The translations under genes and the position numbers were made by a program. The notes under the pieces are model-generated. The model was not told the origin of the DNA, ran no database searches, and saw only the letters and a list, made by a program, of their open reading frames with translations. From Opitutus sp. GAS368 (lineage in GTDB: Bacteria; Verrucomicrobiota; Verrucomicrobiia; Opitutales; Opitutaceae): a stretch of 57,277 nt of DNA. The DNA lies in the NCBI GenBank assembly GCA_945871005.1, contig CAMBUJ010000002.1, positions 1 to 57,277 of the forward strand. The letters are read 5' to 3'. How positions within the stretch are numbered: the first letter of the stretch is position 1; each line of letters begins with the position of its first letter. Positions 44,523 through 54,896 of the stretch are shown here, piece after piece.

Positions 44523-44951
44523 TTGACAAAATATGCGCAATCAAAGTCGGTTAGTCGCGTGGCATTTTTTCGTCGCATCATCGCAATCATGTTTCTGGCC
44601 CTGTGGTTACCAGCGACACAGCATTGCGGTCTTGAGGCGGCAGGCTTGATCGCTGCGGAGGCCCAGCACGCCTCTCCCGCTCAATGCTGCGACACCAGTA
44701 CCCGGTGCGCCCATGACGGCTGTAACGTGATTGAAAACGGGTTAATCAAACCCGCCAGCGAAGCAAAAGTACTCGCACCTGACCTGTCCGGCTGCCTGTG
44801 CTTCATTTGTTTGCAACTTGCTCAGCCGGGCATGCTGGATGAGTCCGCATTGGTGGTGGCAGACCCCAATGATCCGCTCGATTGGGTGCCCATTTGGCAG
44901 TTTATGCGTCGGGCTGCGCCGCTGGCGCGGGCACCTTCGCTGCTTGGTTGA
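44523..44951 (+). CDS. Secreted Cys protein preceding second RND operon (family A)
   Basis: MFLALWLPATQHCGLEAAGLIAAEAQHASPAQCCDTSTRCAHDGCNVIENG; paralogue of 37108..37494. Confidence 0.65.
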   Translation: MTKYAQSKSVSRVAFFRRIIAIMFLALWLPATQHCGLEAAGLIAAEAQHASPAQCCDTSTRCAHDGCNVIENGLIKPASEAKVLAPDLSGCLCFICLQLAQPGMLDESALVVADPNDPLDWVPIWQFMRRAAPLARAPSLLG

Positions 44952-45073
44952 TTAGTCCCCGCGCGGATTAATCGACCTTTTTTCCATTCCATCCCGTGGC
45001 GGGACGCCTGCGCGCGTCTGCTTTTTCGGGGTGTTCCGTCCGATCCCAGTCATTTTCCGTCCATTCACTTTTC

Positions 45074-46387
45074 ATGAAATCATCTGTTTCTTCCCGTCAT
45101 ACTCTCGTCAGCCCGGCTTATGGGTTGATCTTGTTTGCACTCGCCACGGGCTTGCGCGCTCAACCTGCGCCGGCCGAAGCCACTCCGCCCGTCTCGCTTT
45201 CCGCGCTTGTCGGTGAAATCACTGCAAAGAACCCCGAGCGGCAGTTCTATCAAGAGGAAATCAACGCGGCCAAAGCGGGCTTGCGACTCTCATCTCGTCT
45301 CAACGACCCCGAACTCTCGTTCGATATAGGCCGTAAAAGCCTCAAGGACTCTACCGGCGTGCGCATCGACGAGGGCGCGGTCTGGTCGGTGTCGGTCACG
45401 CAAACTTTCGAGTGGCCCGGTCGCCTATCACTGCGCAAGGCCATCGCCAACCGACAGCTCGAACTCGCCGAACTGGGTGTCGCTCGTTTTGAAAATGCGT
45501 TGAGCGCCCGCGCTCGCAGCCTCGCCTTCGGTCTTTATTCGGCAAACGCCAAAGCCGACGCGATCCGCCAAGTATCCGACCGATTCGCCGCCCTTAAGGA
45601 AACCTTCCTCTCCCGTGATCCGGCGGGAGTCACACCGCTATTGGAGACGCGTGTGATCGAGGCCAGCGAACTCACCCTCCAGCGTCGTGCCACCGAGGCC
45701 GAACTCGCGGTGCAGAGCGCGCTCATCGAGTTGAATCAACTTCGTGGCGTGGCACCCGACGCGCCGCTTCGCGTCGCGGCCTCGGCGCTGGCTTTTAACA
45801 GCGTGCCCGAAACGACCACGCTGCTCGCCGCCGCGCGCGAGAACAACTTCGACTACAAGATGCGCCGCGTGGAACTGGAGCAACAGGGCTACGCAGTGAG
45901 GCTCGCCCGTAACGAACGTTATCCCGGTATTAGCGTCGGCCCTTTCCTCTCGAAGGATAATGTCGGTGATCGTGAAACCATCGTTGGCATCGGCCTGAGC
46001 GTGCCATTGCCCATTTCCGGCCGCACCGGAGCTAACGTGGACATCGCTAGCGCACGTCGTCGGCAGGCAGAAACCGCCGTGCTCATCGCGCTGCGCGAAC
46101 TCGACCGCGAGGTCATGACCGCCGCCCAGGCGTTCGCCATCAAACGCTCCGAGTCCGGCCGATGGACGCCGGATGCGGCCGTTAAATTCCGCGAAGCCGC
46201 CGAACTGGCTGACCGCCATTATCGTCTCGGCGCGGTGCCCATCGCCACCTACGTCGAGTTGCAAAAGAGCTATCTCGACGCCGTCGAATCCCTGCTCGAC
46301 ACGCAGAGCGAAGCGCTCGCCGCCGGTCTCAAGCTCCAACAGCTCACCGGCCTCGACCTCAACCCAGTCCAGATTTCCCAACCATGA
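45074..46387 (+). CDS. TolC-family outer membrane efflux protein (CzcC-like)
   Basis: SALVGEITAKNPERQFYQEEINAAKAGLRLSSRLNDPELSFDIG; precedes adaptor and RND pump. Confidence 0.9.
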   Translation: MKSSVSSRHTLVSPAYGLILFALATGLRAQPAPAEATPPVSLSALVGEITAKNPERQFYQEEINAAKAGLRLSSRLNDPELSFDIGRKSLKDSTGVRIDEGAVWSVSVTQTFEWPGRLSLRKAIANRQLELAELGVARFENALSARARSLAFGLYSANAKADAIRQVSDRFAALKETFLSRDPAGVTPLLETRVIEASELTLQRRATEAELAVQSALIELNQLRGVAPDAPLRVAASALAFNSVPETTTLLAAARENNFDYKMRRVELEQQGYAVRLARNERYPGISVGPFLSKDNVGDRETIVGIGLSVPLPISGRTGANVDIASARRRQAETAVLIALRELDREVMTAAQAFAIKRSESGRWTPDAAVKFREAAELADRHYRLGAVPIATYVELQKSYLDAVESLLDTQSEALAAGLKLQQLTGLDLNPVQISQP

Positions 46388-46839
46388 AAACTCTCCTTAC
46401 CGTCGTCCTTCTTTCCACGCTCACCTTCGCCCTTAGCGGTTGCGGAGACTCTCAAGCCGCCTCCAAGCCGCAAGCCGAACCCACGCCCGCCTCGACCTAC
46501 AAGGCCGGCCACGGCGTCCAGCTCACCGAGACCGGCCGCAAATTCGTCGGCGTGCAAACCGGCGAAGTCGGTTCACACGCTTTCGCGGGCGCGACCGAAG
46601 TGCCAGCGATTCCGGCCGACGCGCTCTTGCGCACCGTAAAAGGCGATTTCGTCTATGTAGCTAATGGCGATTGGTTCCTGCGAACGCCCGTGACGGTTGG
46701 TGGCGCCGATGGCACACACGTCGAAATCAAAGACGGTCTCTATGAGGGTGACACCATCGTCGTCAAAGGCGTGCGCGGTCTCTCTCTCGCTGAAATTCAG
46801 GCACTAAATGGAGGCGTCGGCTGCGCCGACGGACACTGA
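46384..46839 (+). CDS. Minimal RND adaptor (C-terminal domain only), lipoprotein
   Basis: LSGC lipobox; VPAIPADALLRTVKGDFVYVANGDWFLRTPVTVGGADGTHVEIKDGLYEGDTIVVKG matches adaptor C-terminal domain. Confidence 0.75.
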   Translation: MKTLLTVVLLSTLTFALSGCGDSQAASKPQAEPTPASTYKAGHGVQLTETGRKFVGVQTGEVGSHAFAGATEVPAIPADALLRTVKGDFVYVANGDWFLRTPVTVGGADGTHVEIKDGLYEGDTIVVKGVRGLSLAEIQALNGGVGCADGH

Positions 46840-49800
46840 TGCTTGAATGGCTCATTGATTTCTCTCTTCGCAAACGCGGGCTGATTGTTTGCAGCGCGCT
46901 CACCCTTTTGGGAGTCGGCCTTTGGGCGGCCACGCGGCTCGGCGTCGATGCCGTGCCGGACATCACGAACCCGCAGATCCAGATCAACACCGAGGTGGCG
47001 GCGCTCGCCCCCGAGGAGATCGAGACCTTGGTCACGGTACCGGTGGAAATGGAGATGGCCGGCCTCCCCGACATGACCGAACTCCGGTCCCTGTCAAAAT
47101 TCGGGCTCTCGCAAATCACGATGACGTTCAAGGACGACGTGGACATCTATCGTCTACGCCAACTCGTCACCGAACGCCTTGGTCGCGCCCGCGACCGACT
47201 GCCGGCCAAGGTGACGCCTGCGCTTGCGCCGATCAGCACCGGTCTGGGGGAAATCGTTTATTACACCCTGCGCTACAAGCCGGGCGCTCCGGGAGCCCCC
47301 GTAGACCGGGCGGAGCAACTTCGTCAGCTCCGCCTGCTTCACGACTACACGCTCAAGCCCCTCCTCCGCTCTACGCCCGGACTGGCCGAGGTGAACGCCA
47401 TCGGCGGCTATGAAAAGCAAATCGTCATCGCACCCGATCCGGCCAAGCTGGAGCAGGCCGGCGTGAGCTTTGAGCAACTTGTCGCGGTCGTGCGCAACAG
47501 CACGGAAAACGCCGGCGGCGGCGTCCTCGAAATGGGCGGCGAAGCCGTCGTGGTGCGGGCCAATACACGCGCGAAAACAGCGGAAGACCTGGGTGGTTTG
47601 CCGGTCAAGTTCGCGGGTGCGGCCCGCCCGCTGCTCATCCGCGATCTGGCGGAAGTCACCATCGGGTCGGCGGTGCGCACTGGTGCCTCGACCGAAGATG
47701 GCGAGGAAACCATCACCGGCGCGGCAATCATGCTGGCAGGCGAAAACGCCCGACTGGTCGCCCAAGCGGTCGTCGAGAAACTGAAGCACATCCAGGAAAA
47801 GCTTCCGCAAGGCATCGAGATTCGAGTCGTCTATGATCGCTCCGATCTGGTCAACGCGACGATCCATACGGTGGAGAAAAACCTTTTCGAGGGCGCGGTG
47901 CTCGTGGCCGTCATCCTCTTCGGCTTCCTCGGCAACTGGCGCGCGGCCTTGATCGTGTCCCTAGCGATTCCGCTTTCGTTTCTCTTCATGCTCACCGGCA
48001 TGGTGGAGGCGAAAATCACCGCCAACTTGATGAGCCTCGGCGCGATCGACTTCGGTCTCATCGTGGACGGAGCGATTGTGATGGTGGAAAACATCCTCCG
48101 CCACATCGCGGAGAAACAGCACGCGCTCGGTCGAAAGCTCACGCCTGCCGAGCGGCTGACCGAGGTGCGCCTCTCCGCACGAGAAGTGGCGCGGCCTATG
48201 TTTTTTGGCGTGCTCATCATCACGCTCGTTTACGTGCCGATTCTGGCACTCACCGGCATCGAGGGTAAGATGTTCCGGCCAATGGCGGTCACCGTGATGT
48301 TCGCGCTCGTGGGCGCGCTCGTGCTCGCGCTGACGCTCATGCCCGCCCTCTGCTCGTGGTTCCTTCGTGGCAACATCAGCGAGAAGGACAACTGGGCGGT
48401 GCGCGGCGCGAAGGCGCTCTACACTCCCTTGCTTGCGTGGGCGCTGCGTATGCGGTGGCTGATCGTTGCCGCCGCCCTCGCGCTCTTTGCGGTCTCAGGC
48501 TGGATTTTCACCAAACTCGGGGCCGAGTTTATCCCGCAACTCGATGAAGGCTCGATGTCCATCCAGATGATTCGCGGCAACAGCGTCGCCTTGGGCGATT
48601 CAGTCGAGTTACAACGGGCGTCTGAAAAGCTCCTCATGGAAAAATTTCCCGAGGTCAGCCATATCTTCTCCCGCATCGGCACGGCGGAGATCGCGACCGA
48701 TCCGATGGGACCGAACGTTTCCGACACCTACCTCTTCTTTACGCCCTTGGATAAATGGCGCGAGGTGGACGGACGCAAAATCACCAAGCCCGAACTGATC
48801 GAGCTCATGCGTCGGGAACTCGTGGCCGCCGCACCGGGCCAGACGTATCTTTTCACCCAGCCGATTCAGATGCGTTTTAACGAAATCATGGCCGGCGCAC
48901 GCGCCGACTTGTCCTTGAAAATCTACGGCGACGACTATGCCGAGTTGGAGCGCCTCGCAACCGCAGCCCGCGACGTGCTGCGCGGCGTGACCGGCGGAGG
49001 AGATGTCGAGTTCGAAGCGCTCGGCCGCGTGCCCATGCTTGAAATCACCCCGAAGCGCGAAGCCCTGCAACGGCTCAACCTGCACGCCGACGAAATCAAT
49101 GCCGTGGTCGGCACCGCTCTTGGCGGCGAAGAGGCCGGCTCATTGATCGACGGCAGCAAACGCTACGATGTCGTGGTGCGACTGTCGGAGGCGGAACGCA
49201 TGAACCTCGCAGGGCTCAGGCAACTGCCGGTGATCGGCGGCGAAGGCGCGCACGTGCCGCTTGAGCGTGTCGCCGACATCACCGTCGCCGACCGGGTGGG
49301 CACGATCAACCGCGAGGACACACAACGCCGGGTCGCCATCCTCATCAACGTGCGCGGTCGCGACACCGAAAGCTTCGTATTGGAAGCGCAGGCGAAGCTT
49401 AACGAGCGGGTAAAGTTTCCGCCGGGCTACTTCTTCGAGTTCGGCGGGCAATTCGAGAACCTTCAGGCCGCGCGCGCGCGCCTGATGATCGTCGTCCCCG
49501 CCGCGCTCCTGCTGATCTTCGGCCTCATCTACGCGAGCTTCGGCAGCGCACGGCAGGCGACGCTTATCTTCCTTTGCGTGCCCTTGGCCGCGACCGGCGG
49601 TGTGATCGCGCTGTGGGCGCGCGGCATGCCCTTCACCATTTCCGCAGCAGTAGGCTTCATCGCGCTGTCCGGCATCGCCGTGCTTAACGGCATCATGCTG
49701 ATCAGCTTTATCAACCAGCTCCGCGCTGAGGGCAGCGATGTGCGCAAGGCGGTAATCGAAGGAACCCTGACGCGACTGCGCCCGAAATTAATGACCGCTC

Positions 49801-49991
49801 TGGTGGCGTCCCTCGGCTTCGTGCCGATGGCGTTGTCCACCGGAGCCGGGGCCGAAGTGCAACGCCCGCTGGCGACCGTCGTTATCGGCGGCGTCATCAC
49901 CTCAACCTTTCTTACGCTGATTCTTCTACCCGTGCTTTACGACTGGATGGAGCGTCGGAGCGAGAAACCTCCCGTTAGTTCAACCCACTAA
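46839..49991 (+). CDS. Heavy-metal RND efflux pump (CzcA family), second copy
   Basis: 1050 aa; [53 protein letters not shown]. Confidence 0.95.
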   Translation: MLEWLIDFSLRKRGLIVCSALTLLGVGLWAATRLGVDAVPDITNPQIQINTEVAALAPEEIETLVTVPVEMEMAGLPDMTELRSLSKFGLSQITMTFKDDVDIYRLRQLVTERLGRARDRLPAKVTPALAPISTGLGEIVYYTLRYKPGAPGAPVDRAEQLRQLRLLHDYTLKPLLRSTPGLAEVNAIGGYEKQIVIAPDPAKLEQAGVSFEQLVAVVRNSTENAGGGVLEMGGEAVVVRANTRAKTAEDLGGLPVKFAGAARPLLIRDLAEVTIGSAVRTGASTEDGEETITGAAIMLAGENARLVAQAVVEKLKHIQEKLPQGIEIRVVYDRSDLVNATIHTVEKNLFEGAVLVAVILFGFLGNWRAALIVSLAIPLSFLFMLTGMVEAKITANLMSLGAIDFGLIVDGAIVMVENILRHIAEKQHALGRKLTPAERLTEVRLSAREVARPMFFGVLIITLVYVPILALTGIEGKMFRPMAVTVMFALVGALVLALTLMPALCSWFLRGNISEKDNWAVRGAKALYTPLLAWALRMRWLIVAAALALFAVSGWIFTKLGAEFIPQLDEGSMSIQMIRGNSVALGDSVELQRASEKLLMEKFPEVSHIFSRIGTAEIATDPMGPNVSDTYLFFTPLDKWREVDGRKITKPELIELMRRELVAAAPGQTYLFTQPIQMRFNEIMAGARADLSLKIYGDDYAELERLATAARDVLRGVTGGGDVEFEALGRVPMLEITPKREALQRLNLHADEINAVVGTALGGEEAGSLIDGSKRYDVVVRLSEAERMNLAGLRQLPVIGGEGAHVPLERVADITVADRVGTINREDTQRRVAILINVRGRDTESFVLEAQAKLNERVKFPPGYFFEFGGQFENLQAARARLMIVVPAALLLIFGLIYASFGSARQATLIFLCVPLAATGGVIALWARGMPFTISAAVGFIALSGIAVLNGIMLISFINQLRAEGSDVRKAVIEGTLTRLRPKLMTALVASLGFVPMALSTGAGAEVQRPLATVVIGGVITSTFLTLILLPVLYDWMERRSEKPPVSSTH

Positions 49992-50001
49992 ATCCAAAAT
50001 C

Positions 50002-50439
50002 ATGAAACTGAAATACATCACGTTCGCGGTGGCCGCTCTTTGTGCCACCGCTTCCCTCCACGCCGAAAAAATCGTTGCCGGCCCAAAAGGCGGACGACTT
50101 CTTGAAGCCGAACCACTCAAGGCGGAGTTCTTCGTCAATGCGGAACGCAAGGTCGAGGTCACGTTCTACGACGCGGCGCTCAAGCCTACCGATCCGGGCG
50201 CTCAAACCGTCACGGTCACGGCCGAGCCTGCCAGTGGTAAAACCAAGCTTGAGCTGGAAAAAACCGCCACTGGGTTTGTCTCCAAGACAGCCCTGCCGGC
50301 AGGCGAGCCGTATCGTGTCGTGGTGCAAGCCCGCGCCAGCGCGGACGCGAAGCCCAAAAACTTCCGCGTCGATCTGAACCTCGCCACCTGTGGAGGGTGC
50401 CAGAAGTCAGAATACGCCTGCGTCTGCGATTCGCACTAA
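50002..50439 (+). CDS. Secreted stand-alone adaptor N-terminal-like domain with Cys tail
   Basis: Signal peptide; GPKGGRLLEAEPLKAEFFVNAERKVEVTFYDAALKP; tail CGGCQKSEYACVCDSH. Confidence 0.65.
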   Translation: MKLKYITFAVAALCATASLHAEKIVAGPKGGRLLEAEPLKAEFFVNAERKVEVTFYDAALKPTDPGAQTVTVTAEPASGKTKLELEKTATGFVSKTALPAGEPYRVVVQARASADAKPKNFRVDLNLATCGGCQKSEYACVCDSH

Positions 50440-50469
50440 GCGAATATTCGCCCATATAATGCCCCTACG

Positions 50470-52452
50470 ATGAGCGCTCCACACGAACACGCCTGCGATC
50501 AGGAAGCCAAAGCGCATCACGATCACGGTTCGTGCTGTTGCGATCATGGCGACGACAACGGCAGCGGTTGGGAAAGCCGCAGTCTCGCCCTGTCTGGCGT
50601 ATTGGTCGGCGCGGGCCTGCTGCTTCGTTGGACGGACTTGGCTCCCGCCCCGGTTCAAACCTCGTTGTTCGCCGTCGCCATCGCGGCGGGAGGCTGGTTT
50701 CTGCTTCCCGCCGCATGTCGCGCCTTGCGGCAGCTCCGCCCCAACATCGCGCTGTTGATGGTTATCGCTGTCATCGGCGCCGCCGTCATCGGCGAGTGGG
50801 CCGAAGCCGCCACAGTCGTCTTTCTCTTCGGCATCGCCGAATGGCTCGAAGGCTGGGCGGATCGGCGTGCGCGCCGCGCCACCGAGGCCCTGCTGCAACT
50901 CGCCCCGAAGATCGCCGTGGTGAAGCGCGACGGCGCGTTCATCGAAGTGCCGGTCGATCAAGTCGCAGTTGAAGAGACTGTCGCCACAAAATCCGGTATG
51001 AGCATTCCGCTCGATGGGGTCGTCATCAGCGGCGAATCTGCTGTTAACCAAGCACCGATCACCGGTGAGTCCGTGCCGGTGGACAAGAAGCCGGGCGACA
51101 CCGTGTTTGCCGGCACGATCAACGGCGAAGGCTCCTTGGAAATTCGAGTCACCAAAGCCTCCGGTGATACGACGCTGGCGCGCATCATCCGCCTCGTCGC
51201 GGAAGCACAGGAACAAAAAGCGCCGACCCAGCGTTTTGTAGATGTGTTCGCCCGTTATTACACGCCCGCCGTGACGGTATTGGCGTTGCTGATTTTTCTC
51301 ACGCCGCCTCTTTTCATGGATGGGGACTGGAGCGTATGGCTCTACCGCGCCTGCGTGCTGCTCATTATCGCCTGTCCGTGTGCGTTGGTCATTTCCACGC
51401 CGGTCAGCATCGTAGCGGGACTGACTGCACTCGCCCGGCTTGGGGTGCTCGTGAAGGGGGGCGCTCACCTCGAAACCATTGGAGGGCTCAAGGCGCTGGC
51501 GGTGGACAAGACCGGCACCATCACGGAAGGAAAACCCATGGTGCAAGGGGTTGAGTTGGTCAACGCGCAGTCTGTCTCGGATGTGCTGCGTATCGCCGCC
51601 GCAATCGACGATCACTCGGCCCATCCGCTCGCCAAGGCGGTGGTCGCTTACGCCAAGGAGCAGAAAGTCGCTTTTAATCGCGCGGAAAAATACCAGAATA
51701 ACAGCGGTCGTGGTGCGGAAGGCGTGGTGGATGGACACGCTTATTTTGTCGGGAATCATCGTTTCGCCCACGAACTCGGCGTGTGCAACGCAGACATCGA
51801 GCGCCGTCTCACATCCATTGAAGGGAAAGGCCAGTCGGTCGTTGTCGTCGGGCATCGTCCGCATGATGGCTGTACGGGTGAGGTGATTGGCATCATCGCG
51901 ATTGGTGATACGCTGCGCCCCAATGCCAAGGCGGCGATTGCGGAGCTTCATGCGGCGGGCATCATCCAAATCGTGATGCTTAGCGGCGACAATCAGCGCG
52001 CCGCAGATTTTATCGCCCGCCAGGTCGGCATCGATGAGGCGCGCGGCGATTTGCTCCCCGAAAACAAGGTTTCGGCTGTGAAGGCATTGCGAGACAAGCA
52101 CGGCGTGGTCGCCATGGTGGGAGACGGCGTGAATGATGCGCCCGCGATGGCGACGGCAAATATAGGCATCGCGATGGGCGCGGCCGGCACCGATGCCGCA
52201 ATCGAAACGGCGGACATCGCGCTGATGCAAGATGACCTGGGGAAAATCGCGGAGACGGTGCGTATCGGGCGGCGCACGATGGGCATTATCCGCTTCAACA
52301 TCACCTTCGCTTTGGGGCTGAAGGGATTGTTTCTGGTTCTTACGCTGATCGGTCACGCGAGCCTTTGGATGGCGATCATGGCGGATACAGGGGCCACGTT
52401 GCTTGTGGTAGCGAACGCCTTGCGCCTACTGAGGGCCGTCAAACCAGTTTAG
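50470..52452 (+). CDS. zntA: Zn/Cd/Pb-type P1B ATPase
   Basis: [38 protein letters not shown]; His/Cys-rich N-terminus HEHACDQEAKAHHDHGSCCCDHGDD. Confidence 0.9.
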   Translation: MSAPHEHACDQEAKAHHDHGSCCCDHGDDNGSGWESRSLALSGVLVGAGLLLRWTDLAPAPVQTSLFAVAIAAGGWFLLPAACRALRQLRPNIALLMVIAVIGAAVIGEWAEAATVVFLFGIAEWLEGWADRRARRATEALLQLAPKIAVVKRDGAFIEVPVDQVAVEETVATKSGMSIPLDGVVISGESAVNQAPITGESVPVDKKPGDTVFAGTINGEGSLEIRVTKASGDTTLARIIRLVAEAQEQKAPTQRFVDVFARYYTPAVTVLALLIFLTPPLFMDGDWSVWLYRACVLLIIACPCALVISTPVSIVAGLTALARLGVLVKGGAHLETIGGLKALAVDKTGTITEGKPMVQGVELVNAQSVSDVLRIAAAIDDHSAHPLAKAVVAYAKEQKVAFNRAEKYQNNSGRGAEGVVDGHAYFVGNHRFAHELGVCNADIERRLTSIEGKGQSVVVVGHRPHDGCTGEVIGIIAIGDTLRPNAKAAIAELHAAGIIQIVMLSGDNQRAADFIARQVGIDEARGDLLPENKVSAVKALRDKHGVVAMVGDGVNDAPAMATANIGIAMGAAGTDAAIETADIALMQDDLGKIAETVRIGRRTMGIIRFNITFALGLKGLFLVLTLIGHASLWMAIMADTGATLLVVANALRLLRAVKPV

Positions 52453-52676
52453 CCCGGTGGAGCCCAGGCGGAGTGCTGGGGCACATCGTCTAACCTCCGA
52501 AGGCTAACTCCACCTGGGAGATGGTCGCAGTCGCACTGGAACAGTCGTCTGCTACTGGCTTGTGCGTCAGGGTATTTCTGCACCGGCCCAAGCCGTGAAT
52601 AAGATGCATTCACTTATCGGCTACAAAATAGAGGATTTTCAACCCTACGTCGGAAAATGCTTAGATGCGTTCAAAC

Positions 52677-52768
52677 GGGGTCGGTCTGTTACATGGATAC
52701 ATTGAGAGTCGGATTTCACGCTTTTAAAGTTGGCTAATGATTATGTATTCATGTAACGACCCGACCCC
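52677..52768. repeat. REP/MITE-like inverted repeat
   Basis: GGGGTCGGTCTGTTACATGGATACAT (52677) and reverse complement GGGGTCGGGTCGTTACATGAATACAT (52743-52768). Confidence 0.7.
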
Positions 52769-52769
52769 A

Positions 52770-53099
52770 TTTCAGCGCCGCACCGTCACCACGCCGCAGA
52801 TCATTTTGTTCGGTCTCACCGGCGGACTGCTCCCGTGCCCGGCGGCATTTACTATCCTGCTGGTGTGCTTGCAGGTGAAGCAGGTCACCCTCGGGTTTGC
52901 CCTCGTGCTGTGTTTCAGCCTCGGGTTGGCGCTGACGCTGGTCGCCACTGGCACGCTGGCGGCGTGGAGTGTTCACCACGCTTCGAAACGCATCAAAGGC
53001 TTCGGCGAGTTCGCGCGAAAGGCCCCGTATTTCTCCAGCGCCTTACTGGTGGCAATGGGCCTGTTCATCGCGATTCAGGGCTGGCGTCACCTGAGCTGA
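52770..53099 (+). pseudogene. C-terminal fragment of RcnA/NicO-like Ni/Co exporter
   Basis: TTPQIILFGLTGGLLPCPAAFTILLVCLQVKQVTLGFALVLCFSLGLALTLVATG...RKAPYFSSALLVAMGLFIAIQG; N-terminal half absent. Confidence 0.75.
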
Positions 53100-53231
53100 C
53101 CCCGCCATCGGGCTTGCAATAGCTGAAATGAGGTAGGCACGGACCTACCGGAGCTACAAGGTTGGACGGAAAGTCCGTGCGCTATTTCGGAATAAGGGTA
53201 ACTGAACGCCCCTTAACGCACGACACCGAAG

Positions 53232-53484
53232 CGACAACTTGTAGGGTCCAATCAGTGCGGACTTTTCAGAAAAAACAATTCCTGAATTCTCAACCATCAC
53301 GACAGCAAGACTATGAAGTAAAAGTACAATCGACGAATTCTCGTTTCGTCGATGAAATGAGCGACATTTCGTGATGACCCAAAAAATCCCCACAAGATGT
53401 AACTTTTTTCGCTGAAAAGCTGGTCACTACAAAATGTCGCACCGGTTTGGTCACCACAAGATGTCGTTTTGCGACATTCTAACA
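53232..53484. repeat. Second transposon-end-like cluster of the CACAAGATGTCG motif
   Basis: CGACAACTTGTAGGGTCC (53232, -), CGACATTTCGTGATGACC (53362, -), CCCACAAGATGT (53388, +), GGTCACTACAAAATGTCG (53422, +), GGTCACCACAAGATGTCG (53449, +). Confidence 0.7.
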
Positions 53485-53678
53485 TGACTTTACCACGAGA
53501 CGATTTCGCAGTGTTTGCAGCGGTATTTGTTATCTCAAATAGATGCTGGGGCAGCGATGGCGTCGCTCATCAACACAGCGTCGAGTTCCGGCCTTCAGAC
53601 CGAATACCAAACGATCATCGCTCAAAAGGTCGCTGACGTGGCGGCTGCTGCGGCGTCAGAGGGTGGACGGCAGGCGGG

Positions 53679-54182
53679 CTAGCCAAGAGCCACACTGGTG
53701 GGTTTGTCGGGGATGGTGCGATCCATCCAGCGGGCAGTGAGCAACGGTTCGAGGTAGGTCTGCCGGAAGTGTTCGCGATTTTGCAGGCCCAGCGCGTCTT
53801 GCAGATGCTCGCGGATGGGGGGGACGGCGGCGGCGCGGAGCAGCTTGCCGACTTGCGTGGTGGGCTGACCAAGCGCGACGTAAAGTTCATTCAAGGCGAT
53901 TGATAGCAGGAGCTTATCTTGCATGGTAGCTTGCGTGGTCGAGGGGTCGGCGGGGAGCGGAGCCGGACGCCAGAGGGTCTGCACGAAATGGCCTTCGTCT
54001 TGGCGAAACCCGGGGACGACTTGCCCGGTGACTTGTCCGGCGTGGGCGATCCATGACTTTAAGCCAATTGATACAAGCTGGTTAAGGCCATCATCGACTT
54101 GTCCGGTATCTTGACCGTTAACAGGGTGCCAACCCCTTAGGCGTGCGGACCTGCTAAGGTTTTTAAATCGGCGAGAGGCCAC
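53679..54182 (-). pseudogene. C-terminal winged-helix-like remnant of an ATP-binding/Fic-type regulator
   Basis: NREHFRQTYLEPLLTARWMDRTIPDKPTS resembles the C-terminus of such regulators; no N-terminal domain. Confidence 0.45.
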
Positions 54183-54188
54183 TCGGAC

Positions 54189-54896
54189 TTACTTCTTACT
54201 AGGCACCAAAATTTTATCCGTTGCAGGACCGTTTTGTAGGATTGCTGTGTGGGCTGCTAAATCGATCAGGACGTGATTCGGCACGGAGGCATGAGGATTA
54301 TCTCCAGCGGCGTTGAGACAGAGCGCACGTCCACACTTCGCCTGCCATTTCGTCGCCGTATGGACGTGTCCACTTAGCACCAGTTGCGTGCGAGCGCCCC
54401 AAGCTGGCGAAAGTGCTGCGAAAAGGTCGTCACTGCCGAAATCCATTGGCTGGCCACCGTAGTCGGAACGTCCTAAGCCACACTCGGTCGGTGGCGCGTG
54501 GTGCAGCCATATGTCGGCTTGTAGCACTTCCGTCCGCAAAAACGCTTGCGCTTCACTACCCCAAGGGAGGCAGGTGATCGAGCGGTCGCCGAAAACGCCA
54601 ATTCCACCGTCGACCGTAACACCTGGCCGTGCGAGCGCCCGCAGCCAGTCGGCATTGTCATCAAGTACGATGTCATGATTTCCGCTGCACAGAAAAAGGG
54701 GGAAGTCTGCCGAGCGCACCCAGACGCTGATCCAATCCATTTGCCGCTTCAATGCACTGCTTGCTTGGTGGGCATCGGCGTCGACCAAATCACCCGAAAT
54801 GGCCACGGCGCAGCCCGTGGCTCTGGCTTGTTTGGCGACCCAATCAAACCAGGTTTTATTACCGTGGAGATCGGAGAGGTGGAGTAGTTGGTTCAT
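54189..54896 (-). CDS. Metallophosphoesterase
   Basis: LLHLSDLHGN, ISGDLVDAD, CSGNHD, LSGHVHTA motifs. Confidence 0.9.
   Translation of the reverse strand: MNQLLHLSDLHGNKTWFDWVAKQARATGCAVAISGDLVDADAHQASSALKRQMDWISVWVRSADFPLFLCSGNHDIVLDDNADWLRALARPGVTVDGGIGVFGDRSITCLPWGSEAQAFLRTEVLQADIWLHHAPPTECGLGRSDYGGQPMDFGSDDLFAALSPAWGARTQLVLSGHVHTATKWQAKCGRALCLNAAGDNPHASVPNHVLIDLAAHTAILQNGPATDKILVPSKK

Noticed and set aside
50407-52356. 649-aa minus ORF antisense to the Zn/Cd ATPase
   Set aside because: Shadow ORF; low-complexity composition, plus strand is a clear P1B ATPase
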